A stretch of DNA of 64,000 nt from Micromonospora antibiotica. GTDB lineage: Bacteria > Actinomycetota > Actinomycetes > Mycobacteriales > Micromonosporaceae. Within the stretch, counting starts at the first letter, position 1; each line of letters starts with the position of its first letter. Below, piece by piece: positions 1 to 6,638 of this stretch. The position numbers and the translations under genes were made by a program. The notes under the pieces were generated by a model. The model made no database searches, was not told where the DNA came from, and was given only the letters and a program-made list of their open reading frames with translations. The stretch spans positions 124,001 through 188,000 of the forward strand of contig NZ_JAGFWR010000002.1 of NCBI RefSeq assembly GCF_017599305.1, written 5' to 3'.

Positions 1-151
1 CCACGAAGCCGTACACGCCCAACGCGAGCACCCCGGCGGCGATCCACCACAGCCCCCGGTGCTCCCGCCAGCCCTGCCAGATCAGCCACGCCCCACCGAT
101 CTCGGCGAACGCGGCCAGGACGAACAACACCAACGACCGGGCGACCAACAT
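1..151 (-). CDS. ynfA: YnfA/UPF0060 family membrane protein, 5' part (cut by window edge)
   Basis: This is the N-terminal 50 codons of a small integral membrane protein; the rest lies beyond the left edge. The translation begins [20 protein letters not shown] and continues with [12 protein letters not shown] and a second hydrophobic stretch ending GVYGFV. The [15 protein letters not shown] pattern is the hallmark of the UPF0060/YnfA family (about 110 residues, four membrane helices, SMR-like fold). The family's transport role is poorly established in actinobacteria. The ATG is the only plausible start; it lies just beyond the csbD terminator hairpin, so the gene probably needs its own promoter or read-through. 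Family assignment is firm; function is uncertain. Confidence 0.85.
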   Translation of the reverse strand, partial: MLVARSLVLFVLAAFAEIGGAWLIWQGWREHRGLWWIAAGVLALGVYGFV

Positions 152-166
152 GCCCGCACGCTAACC

Positions 167-202
167 CGGACAGCCCCCTGAGCATGCTCAGGGGGCTGTC
201 CG
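167..202 (-). terminator. Perfect 36-bp palindrome, csbD terminator
   Basis: Positions 167-202 form a perfect inverted repeat centred on AGCATGCT, with arms that include CGGACAGCCCCCTG. It lies 14 nt beyond the csbD stop codon and before the ynfA start. No T-tract follows, as is usual for actinobacterial hairpin terminators. The perfect symmetry means it could act on both strands. Confidence 0.75.
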
Positions 203-216
203 CACGGGTGATCCGC

Positions 217-408
217 TCAGCGCATGGCGTCCCGGACGTCGCGACCGGCGTCCTTGACGTGCTCACCGGCCTGCCGGGCGCGCGCCTCGCTCTGCTCGGT
301 GGCACCCTCGGCGCGCATCCGCTCGTTGTCGGTGACGTCGCCGATCCGTTCCTTCGCGGCGCCGGTCAGCTCCTGGGCCTTGTTCTTCGCCTTGTCGGTG
401 AAGCTCAT
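217..408 (-). CDS. csbD: CsbD family stress-response protein
   Basis: This encodes a 63-residue, highly charged soluble protein beginning MSFTDKAKNKAQELTGAAKE and followed by RIGDVTDNERMRAEG. The 'KAKNKAQELTGAAKERIGD' type segment defines the CsbD family, small hydrophilic proteins induced by general stress in Bacillus under sigma-B. Length matches the family (about 60-70 residues). The ATG at 408 was chosen over upstream in-frame codons because AGGAGG sits just before it, and the upstream translation is not CsbD-like. The precise biochemical role of CsbD proteins is unknown. A sigma-B-like promoter may lie upstream (see 461-485). Confidence 0.9.
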   Translation of the reverse strand: MSFTDKAKNKAQELTGAAKERIGDVTDNERMRAEGATEQSEARARQAGEHVKDAGRDVRDAMR

Positions 409-460
409 GTCGCCTCCTGTCGCTGCGGCGGTCACGGGGCCGATGCCCCGCACCCGTGGC

Positions 461-485
461 GTCCCCGCTCCGTCCGGCTCGAAAC
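461..485 (-). promoter_or_regulatory. Possible stress-sigma-type promoter of csbD
   Basis: On the minus strand GTTTCG (485-480) is followed after 13 nt by GGGGAC (466-461), 53 nt upstream of the csbD start. This resembles the GTTT-N12-15-GGGTAY pattern of sigma-B-type promoters, which control csbD in Bacillus. The match at the second element is imperfect, so this is a suggestion only. Confidence 0.25.
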
Positions 486-586
486 GAATTCGCGCCGTAG
501 GCGCTGCTGTTCGTGGTGTGCCGTGGCACACCACCGGTAAGCCATCCTAGGACAATGGGCGGCGAGCGGTGGCCTGCCGCCGGTGA

Positions 587-1705
587 TCAGGAGGGCTGGA
601 CCTGGTCGAAGAGGGCGAGGGCTTCGGCGGGGTCCGGGCTCACCAGGCGTTCCAGACCGGCCGTCGTGATCCTCGACCAGGTGGCGGCCCGGGCCCACAT
701 CCGTTCCTCGAAGGCGCGGACCGCCTCGTCCAGATTCTCCGGGTCGGCGGCGATGGCCTCCGCGAGCTCGGCACCGTCCAGCATCGCGAGGTTCGCGCCC
801 GCCCCCAACGGTGGCATCAGGTGGGCGGCGTCGCCCAGTAGCGTCACCCCCCGGACATGGTCCCAGGTGTGGGACGCGGGTAGGACGTAGACGGGTCGGT
901 GGGCGAAGGCGGTGCCGTGGCCGAGCAGGTCGCGCACGGGAGCGGCCCAGCCGTCGAACAGCGCCAGCAGACCCGACCGGGTGGCCTCGACATCGGCCAG
1001 GTCCAGGTGCGCGTGCCAGTCCAGCGGCGCGCGGAGCCTGGCGTACACCTTGACGTGACCGCCGCTGTTGCGTTGGGCGACGAGAGACCGGTTCACGCCG
1101 TACACGGACACCGAACCCGCACCGATGAGCCGGGCGAGGTCAGGGTGGCGGGTGTCGACGTCGTCGAGGGAGGTCTCGACCGAGGTGACACCGGTGTACT
1201 GCGGCGTCACCGACGAGACCGCCGGACGGACCCGGGACCAGGCGCCGTCGGCGCCCACCACGAGATCGAACGCCTCCGGCGGCCCGTCGGCGAAATGCAC
1301 CAGGACGCCCTCCCCCGCCCCCGGCACCACCCGCGTCACCTCCCGCCCCCACCGCACGTCCAGCGAGCCGAGCAGCAGATCGCGGAGTTGCCCGCGGTCG
1401 ATCTCCGGATTGGCCCGCTCGTCCGGGGCGGGTTTCCAGTCCCGCAGCACGGTCCCCGCGGCGTCCAGGATGCGCATGGCCTGTCCTTCGGGACGGGACA
1501 GCGCCTCGAACTCCGCCAGCAACCCCGCCTTGTCCAGGGCCCGCTGCCCCAGCCCCTCGTGCAGGTCCAGCGTGCCGCCCGGGGGGCGGGAGTCGGGCGA
1601 GGGATCACGTTCGAGGACGGCGACCCGGTGGCCGTGGCGGTGCAGGACCCGGGCGAAGGTCAGACCCGCCGGGCCGCCCCCGACCACAGCTATACGATGT
1701 CTCAT
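587..1705 (-). CDS. TetX-like FAD-dependent monooxygenase
   Basis: This encodes a 372-residue flavoprotein hydroxylase of the PHBH/TetX group, expected to hydroxylate a small aromatic or polyketide substrate with NAD(P)H and oxygen. Residues 5-33 hold the FAD-binding VVGGGPAGLTFARVL and the acidic LERD end of the Rossmann strand. GGTLDLHEG at 43-51 is characteristic of the TetX subgroup. VGADGAWSRVR (DG motif) and LLGDAAHLMPPLGAGAN (GD motif) complete the fold. The gene is divergent from a TetR regulator, with a palindrome between them that covers the likely -10 box, a classic arrangement for substrate- or drug-induced detoxification. No Shine-Dalgarno precedes the ATG; TACGGT 8 nt upstream suggests a leaderless message. 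Tetracycline inactivation is not implied by homology alone. Confidence 0.88.
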   Translation of the reverse strand: MRHRIAVVGGGPAGLTFARVLHRHGHRVAVLERDPSPDSRPPGGTLDLHEGLGQRALDKAGLLAEFEALSRPEGQAMRILDAAGTVLRDWKPAPDERANPEIDRGQLRDLLLGSLDVRWGREVTRVVPGAGEGVLVHFADGPPEAFDLVVGADGAWSRVRPAVSSVTPQYTGVTSVETSLDDVDTRHPDLARLIGAGSVSVYGVNRSLVAQRNSGGHVKVYARLRAPLDWHAHLDLADVEATRSGLLALFDGWAAPVRDLLGHGTAFAHRPVYVLPASHTWDHVRGVTLLGDAAHLMPPLGAGANLAMLDGAELAEAIAADPENLDEAVRAFEERMWARAATWSRITTAGLERLVSPDPAEALALFDQVQPS

Positions 1706-1707
1706 GG

Positions 1708-1722
1708 CGATACACCGTATAG
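1708..1722. promoter_or_regulatory. Candidate TetR operator overlapping the monooxygenase -10 box
   Basis: On the minus strand CTATACGGTGTATCG is a 15-bp inverted repeat (CTATAC/GTATCG arms, one mismatch, 3-nt centre). It contains TACGGT, which would serve as -10 element 8 nt before the monooxygenase ATG. A related half-site, AGCTATACG, recurs at 1688-1696 inside the monooxygenase start, in inverted orientation relative to CGTATAGCT at 1716-1724. The divergent tetR starts at 1759. Placement and symmetry fit a TetR-family repressor site controlling both genes. Confidence 0.5.
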
Positions 1723-1758
1723 CTCCCCTACAATTCAGCGCAACGACAGGGAGTGACC

Positions 1759-2451
1759 ATGAGTGTCTGGGACCGGCCCGCCCCGCCGAACCCCCCCGTA
1801 CCGCTCGACCGGGGGCAGATCATCGCCGCCGCCATCGCGCTGGCCGACGAGGGCGGGCTGGCGGCGGTCTCGGTGCGTAAGGTCGCCGCCCGACTGAACG
1901 CCGGCCCGATGCGGCTGTACGGCTACATCTCCACCAAGGACCAACTGTTCGACCTCATGGTGGACGAGGTGTACGCCGAGATCCTCCCCGGGGAGCGACC
2001 CGGTGACTGGCGGGAGGCGTTGCGCGGCCTCGCCCACCGCACCAGACAGGCCGCGCTGCGGCACGAATGGCTGGCCGACCTGCTCGGCGGCCGCCCGGCC
2101 CTGGGCCCGAACGGCCTCGCCGTCACCGAAGCCACGCTGGCCGCCCTCGACGGCCTCGCCGACGTCGACACCGTCATGCGCGCCGTGGAGACGGTCAGCG
2201 CCTACTTCACCGGCGCGATCAGGCGCGAGGTCGCCGACCTGCGGGCCGAACGCGCCACCGGCCTGTCCAAGCGCGAGTGGCAGCGTGCCTCCGGCCCGCA
2301 CGTGACGAAGATGCTGGCCACCGGCCGTTTCCCGGCGCTGAGCAGGGCCGTGCACGACGGCACCGAGGTGGCCGCCGAGGTCTCCTTCGCCACCGGCCTG
2401 GACTGGGTCCTCGACGCCGTGGCCGCCAGACTCACCCGACCGGCGGGGTGA
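1759..2451 (+). CDS. TetR family regulator
   Basis: This is a 230-residue TetR-type regulator. The N-terminal helix-turn-helix spans about residues 20-65 (IIAAAIALADEGGLAAVSVR then KVAARLNAGPMRLYGYISTK), where GPMRLYGYI replaces the usual 'LYrHv' recognition segment. The C-terminal part (TetR_C type) includes GLDWVLDAVAARL. The ATG at 1759 is preferred over the in-frame GTG at 1753 because ACAGGGAG sits about 6 nt upstream of it. Divergence from the flavin monooxygenase and the shared palindrome indicate that it represses that gene and itself; the ligand is unknown. Confidence 0.88.
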   Translation: MSVWDRPAPPNPPVPLDRGQIIAAAIALADEGGLAAVSVRKVAARLNAGPMRLYGYISTKDQLFDLMVDEVYAEILPGERPGDWREALRGLAHRTRQAALRHEWLADLLGGRPALGPNGLAVTEATLAALDGLADVDTVMRAVETVSAYFTGAIRREVADLRAERATGLSKREWQRASGPHVTKMLATGRFPALSRAVHDGTEVAAEVSFATGLDWVLDAVAARLTRPAG

Positions 2452-2503
2452 CGATCCGCTCCCGCCGCAGGTGGGAACCCCGCAGAACGACGGCACGCTC
2501 TGC

Positions 2504-2575
2504 GGTCCCGGTCCCGGTCCCGGTCCCGGTCCCGGTCCCGGTGGCGGTCCCGGTGCGGGCGCCGGTGGCGGTGGC
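2504..2575. repeat. GGTCCC hexanucleotide tandem repeat
   Basis: Six perfect head-to-tail copies of GGTCCC occupy 2504-2539, followed by degenerate GGTGGC/GGTCCC/GGTGCG units to about 2575. The tract lies between the TetR gene and the histidine phosphatase gene. Translated in any frame it yields monotonous GP, PV or RS repeats, and no start or ribosome site supports coding. It is best read as a non-coding microsatellite. Confidence 0.85.
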
Positions 2576-2662
2576 GGAAACCGGCGAACGGACCGGTGTC
2601 TCCGCGCCGGGAACTGCGGGCGGAGCCGGGCCGGGCCCGGCGGATGCTGGTTGACTGGGGGG

Positions 2663-3229
2663 ATGAGCGAGATCATCCTGATCCGGCACGGCGAGACGAC
2701 GTGGAGCGCCAGCCGGCGGCACACCTCGTACACCGACCTGGAGCTGACCCCCGACGGCGAGCGGCAGGCCCGCGCGCTGGCCGGGGTGCTGACCGGCCAG
2801 CGCCTCGCCACCGTGCTCGCCAGCCCCCGGCGGCGGGCGCTGCGCACCGCGCAGCTCGCCGGCCTCACCGTCGACCACACCGACGACGACCTCGTGGAGT
2901 GGAACTACGGCCGGTACGAGGGCCGCACCACCGCCGACATCCACACCGACCGGCCGGACTGGGACATCTGGACCGACGGCTGCCCCGACGGGGAGGCCCC
3001 CGACGAGATCGGCGCCCGGGTCGACCGGCTGCTCGCCCGGCTCACTCCCCTGCTGGAGCGGGGCAACGTGGGCCTGGTCGGGCACGCCCACCAGCTGCGG
3101 GTGGTCGGCGCCCGGTGGATCGGGCTGCCCCCGTCCGGCGGCGGCAAACTCCGCCTGGACACCGCCACCGTCAGCGTGCTCGGCCACGAACACGGCCGAC
3201 CGGTGCTCCTGCGCTGGAACGGCCGCTGA
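2663..3229 (+). CDS. Histidine phosphatase (phosphoglycerate mutase-like) family protein
   Basis: This encodes 188 residues of the branch-1 histidine phosphatase superfamily. The N-terminal LIRHGETTWS gives the phospho-accepting His9 in the RHGE signature. SPRRRALRTA supplies the second phosphate-binding arginine, and GLVGHAHQLRVVGARW holds the second catalytic histidine. Overall it looks like a broad-specificity acid phosphatase rather than a glycolytic mutase, which is usually longer. The ATG at 2663 is preceded by a GGGGGG run acting as ribosome site; upstream in-frame sequence is the GGTCCC repeat and is not coding. It is monocistronic and convergent with the Lrp gene. Confidence 0.88.
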   Translation: MSEIILIRHGETTWSASRRHTSYTDLELTPDGERQARALAGVLTGQRLATVLASPRRRALRTAQLAGLTVDHTDDDLVEWNYGRYEGRTTADIHTDRPDWDIWTDGCPDGEAPDEIGARVDRLLARLTPLLERGNVGLVGHAHQLRVVGARWIGLPPSGGGKLRLDTATVSVLGHEHGRPVLLRWNGR

Positions 3230-3276
3230 GCGGGCCCCGCGTCACGCCACCCGCCGACGGGGCACCACCGGGGGTG

Positions 3277-3768
3277 TCAGGCCGACGCCTCCGCGCCACC
3301 CCGGGCCCGGGGCCGCAACTCGCCGACGGTGATCTTCGGCGGTCGCCCCTCGTACGGCGTCGACAGCACCACCGTCGTGCGGGTGGTGACGTTCGCCGCG
3401 GTACGGATCTCCTGGAGCACCCGTTCCAGGTCGGCCGGCCCGGCCACCCGCACCAGCAGCAGGTAGAAATCCTCCCCCGCCACCGAGTAGCAGGAGTCGA
3501 TCTCGGGCAGGTGGGCCAGCCGCTCCGGCGCGTCGTCCGGTTGGGACGGGTCGAACGGCCGGATCGCCACGAACGCCGTCATCGGCAGGTCCAGCGCCTC
3601 GAACGACACCCGGGCGGTGTACCCGTTGATCACACCGCGCTGTTCCAGCCGGCGGACCCGCTGGTGCACGGCCGAGACCGACAGGCCGACCCGCTCCGCC
3701 AGATCCGTGTACGACAGACGGCCGTCGGCGGTCAGCGCGGCGACGATGGCACGGTCGATCTCCTCCAC
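3277..3768 (-). CDS. Lrp/AsnC family transcriptional regulator
   Basis: This encodes 163 residues. The N-terminal winged helix-turn-helix begins MEEIDRAIVAALTADGRLSY and continues TDLAERVGLSVSAVHQRVRRLEQRGVI (residues 1-50), the canonical AsnC arrangement. Residues of about 65-145 form the RAM ligand-binding domain (VAGEDFYLLLVRVAGPADLE and TRTTVVLSTPYEGRPP). Lrp/AsnC proteins form octamers on DNA and sense amino acids or related metabolites. It lies downstream of the acyl-CoA dehydrogenase/DUF433 pair on the same strand, with 59 bp separating it from the DUF433 stop, so it may be part of that transcription unit. Specific targets cannot be read from sequence. Confidence 0.9.
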   Translation of the reverse strand: MEEIDRAIVAALTADGRLSYTDLAERVGLSVSAVHQRVRRLEQRGVINGYTARVSFEALDLPMTAFVAIRPFDPSQPDDAPERLAHLPEIDSCYSVAGEDFYLLLVRVAGPADLERVLQEIRTAANVTTRTTVVLSTPYEGRPPKITVGELRPRARGGAEASA

Positions 3769-3827
3769 GCGTGCAACCTACCCGGTGGAGCGCTCCCCTG
3801 GCGACGACGTCCCGCCGGAGGTGACGC

Positions 3828-4049
3828 TCAGCGGGCCGCCCGGTCGCGCACCGCGTCCGCGGCGAAGTTCAACACCTCGGCCAGATCGTCCTCGTCGAGG
3901 AAGGGCAGATCGGTGAGGATGTCCGTCACCGACATCCCCTCCGCCATCATCGCCAGCAGGGTCGCCACCGGGATCCGGGACTGCCGCACGCAGGGTGCGC
4001 CACCCATCACCTCGGGGTCGATGGTGATCCGGGGAAAGGTCACCGGCAC
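3828..4049 (-). CDS. DUF433 domain protein (antitoxin-like), no adjacent toxin
   Basis: This 73-residue protein matches the DUF433 pattern: ITIDPEVMGGAPCVRQSRIP, then a short helix-turn-helix (TLLAMMAEGMSVTDILTDLP), then LDEDDLAEVLNFAADA. DUF433 proteins commonly act as the DNA-binding antitoxin partner of a PIN-like DUF5615 toxin encoded immediately downstream. Here the next downstream gene is an Lrp regulator, and no DUF5615-like reading frame is visible on either side, so the gene looks orphaned. Its ATG lies 3 nt after the stop of the acyl-CoA dehydrogenase gene, implying co-transcription with it. Confidence 0.85.
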   Translation of the reverse strand: MPVTFPRITIDPEVMGGAPCVRQSRIPVATLLAMMAEGMSVTDILTDLPFLDEDDLAEVLNFAADAVRDRAAR

Positions 4050-4052
4050 AGG

Positions 4053-5195
4053 CTAGTCCCTCGCCAACGCCCGGGAGATCACCAGCCGTTGGATCTGGTT
4101 GGTGCCCTCGACGATCTGGAGCACCTTCGCCTCGCGCATGTACCGCTCGACCGGATGGTCGGACACGTAACCGGCCCCGCCGAGCACCTGCACCGCGTCG
4201 GTGGTCACCCGCATCGCCACGTCGGTGGCGAACAGCTTCGCCTTGGCCGCCTCGATCGAGTACGGCCGGCCGGCGTCGCGCAGCCGGGCGGCGGCCAGGG
4301 TGAGCGCCCGGGCGGCGGAGATCTGGGTGGCCGCGTCGGCCAGCAGGAAGCCCAGACCCTGGAAGTCGATGATCGACCGGCCGAACTGCTGCCGTTCCCG
4401 GGCGTAACCGACGGCGTAGTCCAGCGCCGCCTGGGCCAGGCCCACCGCGCAGGCGGCGATGCCGAGCCGCCCCGAGTCCAGCGCGGACATCGCGATGGTG
4501 AACCCCGCCCCCTCGCCGCCGATCAGCCGGTCGGCCGGCACCCGGGCGTCATCGAAGGCGACCTGCGCCACCGGCGAGGAGCGCAGCCCCATGGTCCGCT
4601 CGGCCGCCTGCGGCACGATGCCCGGCGTGTCCCGGTCGGCCAACAGGCAGGAGATGCCCTTCGGGCCCGGCTCGCCGGTGCGGCAGAAGACGTTGTAGAA
4701 GTCCGCCACCCGGGCGTGCGTGATCCACGCCTTGACCCCGGTGACCAGGTAGTCGTCGCCGTCGCGGACCGCCCTGGTGGTCAGCGACGCCGCGTCCGAG
4801 CCCCCCTGCGGCTCGGAGAGGCAGTACGCCCCGAGCAGTTCCCCGCCCACCAGGTCCGGCAGCAGTTTGCGTTGGGCGTCGGTGCCGAACTCGGCCAGCG
4901 GGTAGCAGGACAGGGTGTGCACGCTGACCGCCTCGGCGACCGCGAGCCAGCGCCCGGCCAGGATCTCCAGCACCTGGAGGTACACCTCGTACGGCTGGGC
5001 GGCGCCGCCGTGCTCCTCGGCGTAGGGCAGGCCCAGCAGGCCCGCCCGGCCCAGGGTGCGCAGCACGTCCCGGGGGAACTCGGCGCGCTCCTCGAAGCCG
5101 GCGGCCCTCGGCGCGAGCTCCCGGTCGGCGAGTTCGGTGGCGAGGTCGAGCAGGTCGTGGGCCTCGTCGGTGGGCAGGATCCGGTCGACAGTCAT
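4053..5195 (-). CDS. Acyl-CoA dehydrogenase
   Basis: This encodes a 380-residue FAD-dependent acyl-CoA dehydrogenase, which introduces the alpha,beta double bond and passes electrons to ETF. Family segments are present in order: N-terminal helical domain, AYCLSEPQGGSDAASLTTRA and VTGVKAWITHA (FAD/substrate loops), RQQFGRSIIDFQGLGFLLAD, then QVLGGAGYVSDHPVERYMRE and QIVEGTNQIQR. The Glu of EGTNQI is at the catalytic-base position of short/medium-chain enzymes. The start overlaps a 17-codon upstream frame in an ATGA arrangement. The downstream DUF433 gene is 3 nt away. Substrate class is probably a short or branched acyl-CoA; this is inferred only from the base position. Confidence 0.93.
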   Translation of the reverse strand: MTVDRILPTDEAHDLLDLATELADRELAPRAAGFEERAEFPRDVLRTLGRAGLLGLPYAEEHGGAAQPYEVYLQVLEILAGRWLAVAEAVSVHTLSCYPLAEFGTDAQRKLLPDLVGGELLGAYCLSEPQGGSDAASLTTRAVRDGDDYLVTGVKAWITHARVADFYNVFCRTGEPGPKGISCLLADRDTPGIVPQAAERTMGLRSSPVAQVAFDDARVPADRLIGGEGAGFTIAMSALDSGRLGIAACAVGLAQAALDYAVGYARERQQFGRSIIDFQGLGFLLADAATQISAARALTLAAARLRDAGRPYSIEAAKAKLFATDVAMRVTTDAVQVLGGAGYVSDHPVERYMREAKVLQIVEGTNQIQRLVISRALARD

Positions 5196-5245
5196 AGCGC
5201 GATGAACTCCAGGGTGGTGAGCCGTTGCCCGTCGTCGGGCGCCAC
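5192..5245 (-). CDS. Possible 17-residue leader peptide coupled to the acyl-CoA dehydrogenase
   Basis: A GTG-initiated frame, VAPDDGQRLTTLEFIAL, ends in an ATGA overlap with the dehydrogenase ATG. An in-frame TAA lies three codons upstream of the GTG, so it cannot be the tail of a longer gene. The dehydrogenase has its best ribosome-site match (GGAG) inside this frame. A translated leader would couple initiation, but no experimental-grade signal supports translation. Confidence 0.25.
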   Translation of the reverse strand: MAPDDGQRLTTLEFIAL

Positions 5246-5387
5246 CCCGTCAGCTTAACGGTCGTTTGGGCCAGGGCCCAGTCCGGCGGTCGGGACGCGA
5301 CCACGTCCCGGGGTGAACCGTGGCCGCGTCGATCTCGTACCACCGGATGCCTTCCCCGGGTCCCGACGAGCCCGACCGGAGATTCCG

Positions 5388-6521
5388 ATGCACCGACGCG
5401 CAGCACTGACCTGGACCGGGGTGGCCCTCGCCGCCCTGGTCACCGGCTGGGCGGCCCTGGCCGTCCCCACCGCGAGTGCCGACACCGAGCCCGCGCCACC
5501 GGCCACGGCCGGCCCCGTCGCCACCGACCCGACCACCGGCACCACCGGTCCCCCGGCCACCGCCACCGACGGGCCCACCGCGGGCCCGGCCACCGCGCCC
5601 GCCGGGTCCCCGGTGGCCGTGCACGGCCGGCTACGGGTGTGCGGGGTGAACCTGTGCGACGAGGCCGGCGAACCGGTCCAACTGCGCGGGATGAGCAGCC
5701 ACGGTCTCCAGTTCTTCCCGAACTGCCTCAACCCGGACTCGCTGGCCGCGCTGCGCACGGACTGGCAGGCCGACTTCGTCCGGGTGGCCATGTACGTCCA
5801 GGAGGGCGGCTTCGAGACCGACCCGGCCGGCTTCACCCGCAGGGTCGACGAGGCCGTGGCGACCGCCAGCGCGCTCGGCCTCTACGTGGTGGTCGACTTC
5901 CACATCCTGACCCCCGGTGACCCCCGGTTCAACCTGGAGCGGGCACAGTCGTTCTTCGCCGACGTCGCCGCCCGGCACGCCGAGCGGACCAACGTGCTCT
6001 GGGAGATCGCCAACGAACCCAACGGGGTCGGCTGGGCCGACATCAAGAGCTACGCCGAGCAGGTCATCCCGGTGATCCGGGCCGCCGACCCGGACAGCGT
6101 GGTGCTGGTCGGCACCCGGGGCTTCTCCTCCCTCGGCGTCTCCGAGGGCGCCGACGAGACCGAGGTGATCGACGACCCGGTCGACGCCACCAACATCATG
6201 TACACGTTCCACTTCTACGCCGCGTCCCACCGGGACCTGCAACGGGCCACGGTGGCCCGGGCCGCCCGGAGCCTGCCGCTGTTCGTCAGCGAGTTCGGCA
6301 CCCAGACCTTCACCGGCGACGGCCCCAACGACCTCGACAGCGCCACCACCTGGCTGGACCTGCTCAAGAGCCTGAAGATCAGCTATGCGATGTGGAGCTT
6401 CTCCGACGGGCCGGAGAGCAACTCGGTGTTCCGGCGGGGCACCTGCGCCGGTACCGATTTCACCGGCACCGCCGTGCTGACCGAGTCGGGGGAGTTCATC
6501 CGCAGCCGGATCCGGGGCTGA
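5388..6521 (+). CDS. Secreted glycoside hydrolase family 5 (cellulase-like)
   Basis: This encodes 377 residues. MHRRAALTWTGVALAALVTG begins a signal peptide with a likely cut after about residue 31 (TASA/DTEP), followed by a Pro/Thr/Ala-rich linker to about residue 75. The catalytic (beta/alpha)8 domain starts at RLRVCGVNLCDEAGEPVQLR. ANEPNG near residue 209 carries the acid/base Glu and SEFGTQ near residue 302 the nucleophile Glu, the GH5 pair. There is no C-terminal binding module. It is probably an extracellular endo-beta-glycanase of the subfamily-2 bacterial cellulase type, fitting the LPMO at 26.5-27.3 kb. The ATG at 5388 follows CCGGAGA and starts the signal peptide; the upstream in-frame ATG would spoil it. 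Confidence 0.9.
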   Translation: MHRRAALTWTGVALAALVTGWAALAVPTASADTEPAPPATAGPVATDPTTGTTGPPATATDGPTAGPATAPAGSPVAVHGRLRVCGVNLCDEAGEPVQLRGMSSHGLQFFPNCLNPDSLAALRTDWQADFVRVAMYVQEGGFETDPAGFTRRVDEAVATASALGLYVVVDFHILTPGDPRFNLERAQSFFADVAARHAERTNVLWEIANEPNGVGWADIKSYAEQVIPVIRAADPDSVVLVGTRGFSSLGVSEGADETEVIDDPVDATNIMYTFHFYAASHRDLQRATVARAARSLPLFVSEFGTQTFTGDGPNDLDSATTWLDLLKSLKISYAMWSFSDGPESNSVFRRGTCAGTDFTGTAVLTESGEFIRSRIRG

Positions 6522-6534
6522 CCCGGCTGGACGA

Positions 6535-6574
6535 CGACGGTCGGCGTCGCCGCACGCGGCGGGGCCGACCGTCG
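6535..6574. terminator. Strong two-part hairpin between convergent genes
   Basis: An 11-bp outer stem (CGACGGTCGGC at 6535-6545 with GCCGACCGTCG at 6564-6574) encloses a 6-bp inner stem (CGCCGC/GCGGCG). It begins 13 nt after the GH5 stop, with the DUF4037 gene ending at 6639 from the other side. It is probably a bidirectional terminator. Confidence 0.75.
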
Positions 6575-6638
6575 GTGGCCGCGACCCACCCCGACGCAGA
6601 CCGCCGCCCGGCGACGCCACGTCCCCCCGGCGGTGCCG

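Noticed and set aside
2471..2662. N-terminal extension of the histidine phosphatase through the GGTCCC repeat
   Set aside because: The extension is a GP repeat caused by the hexamer tract; the RHGE domain starts right at ATG 2663 with a ribosome site.
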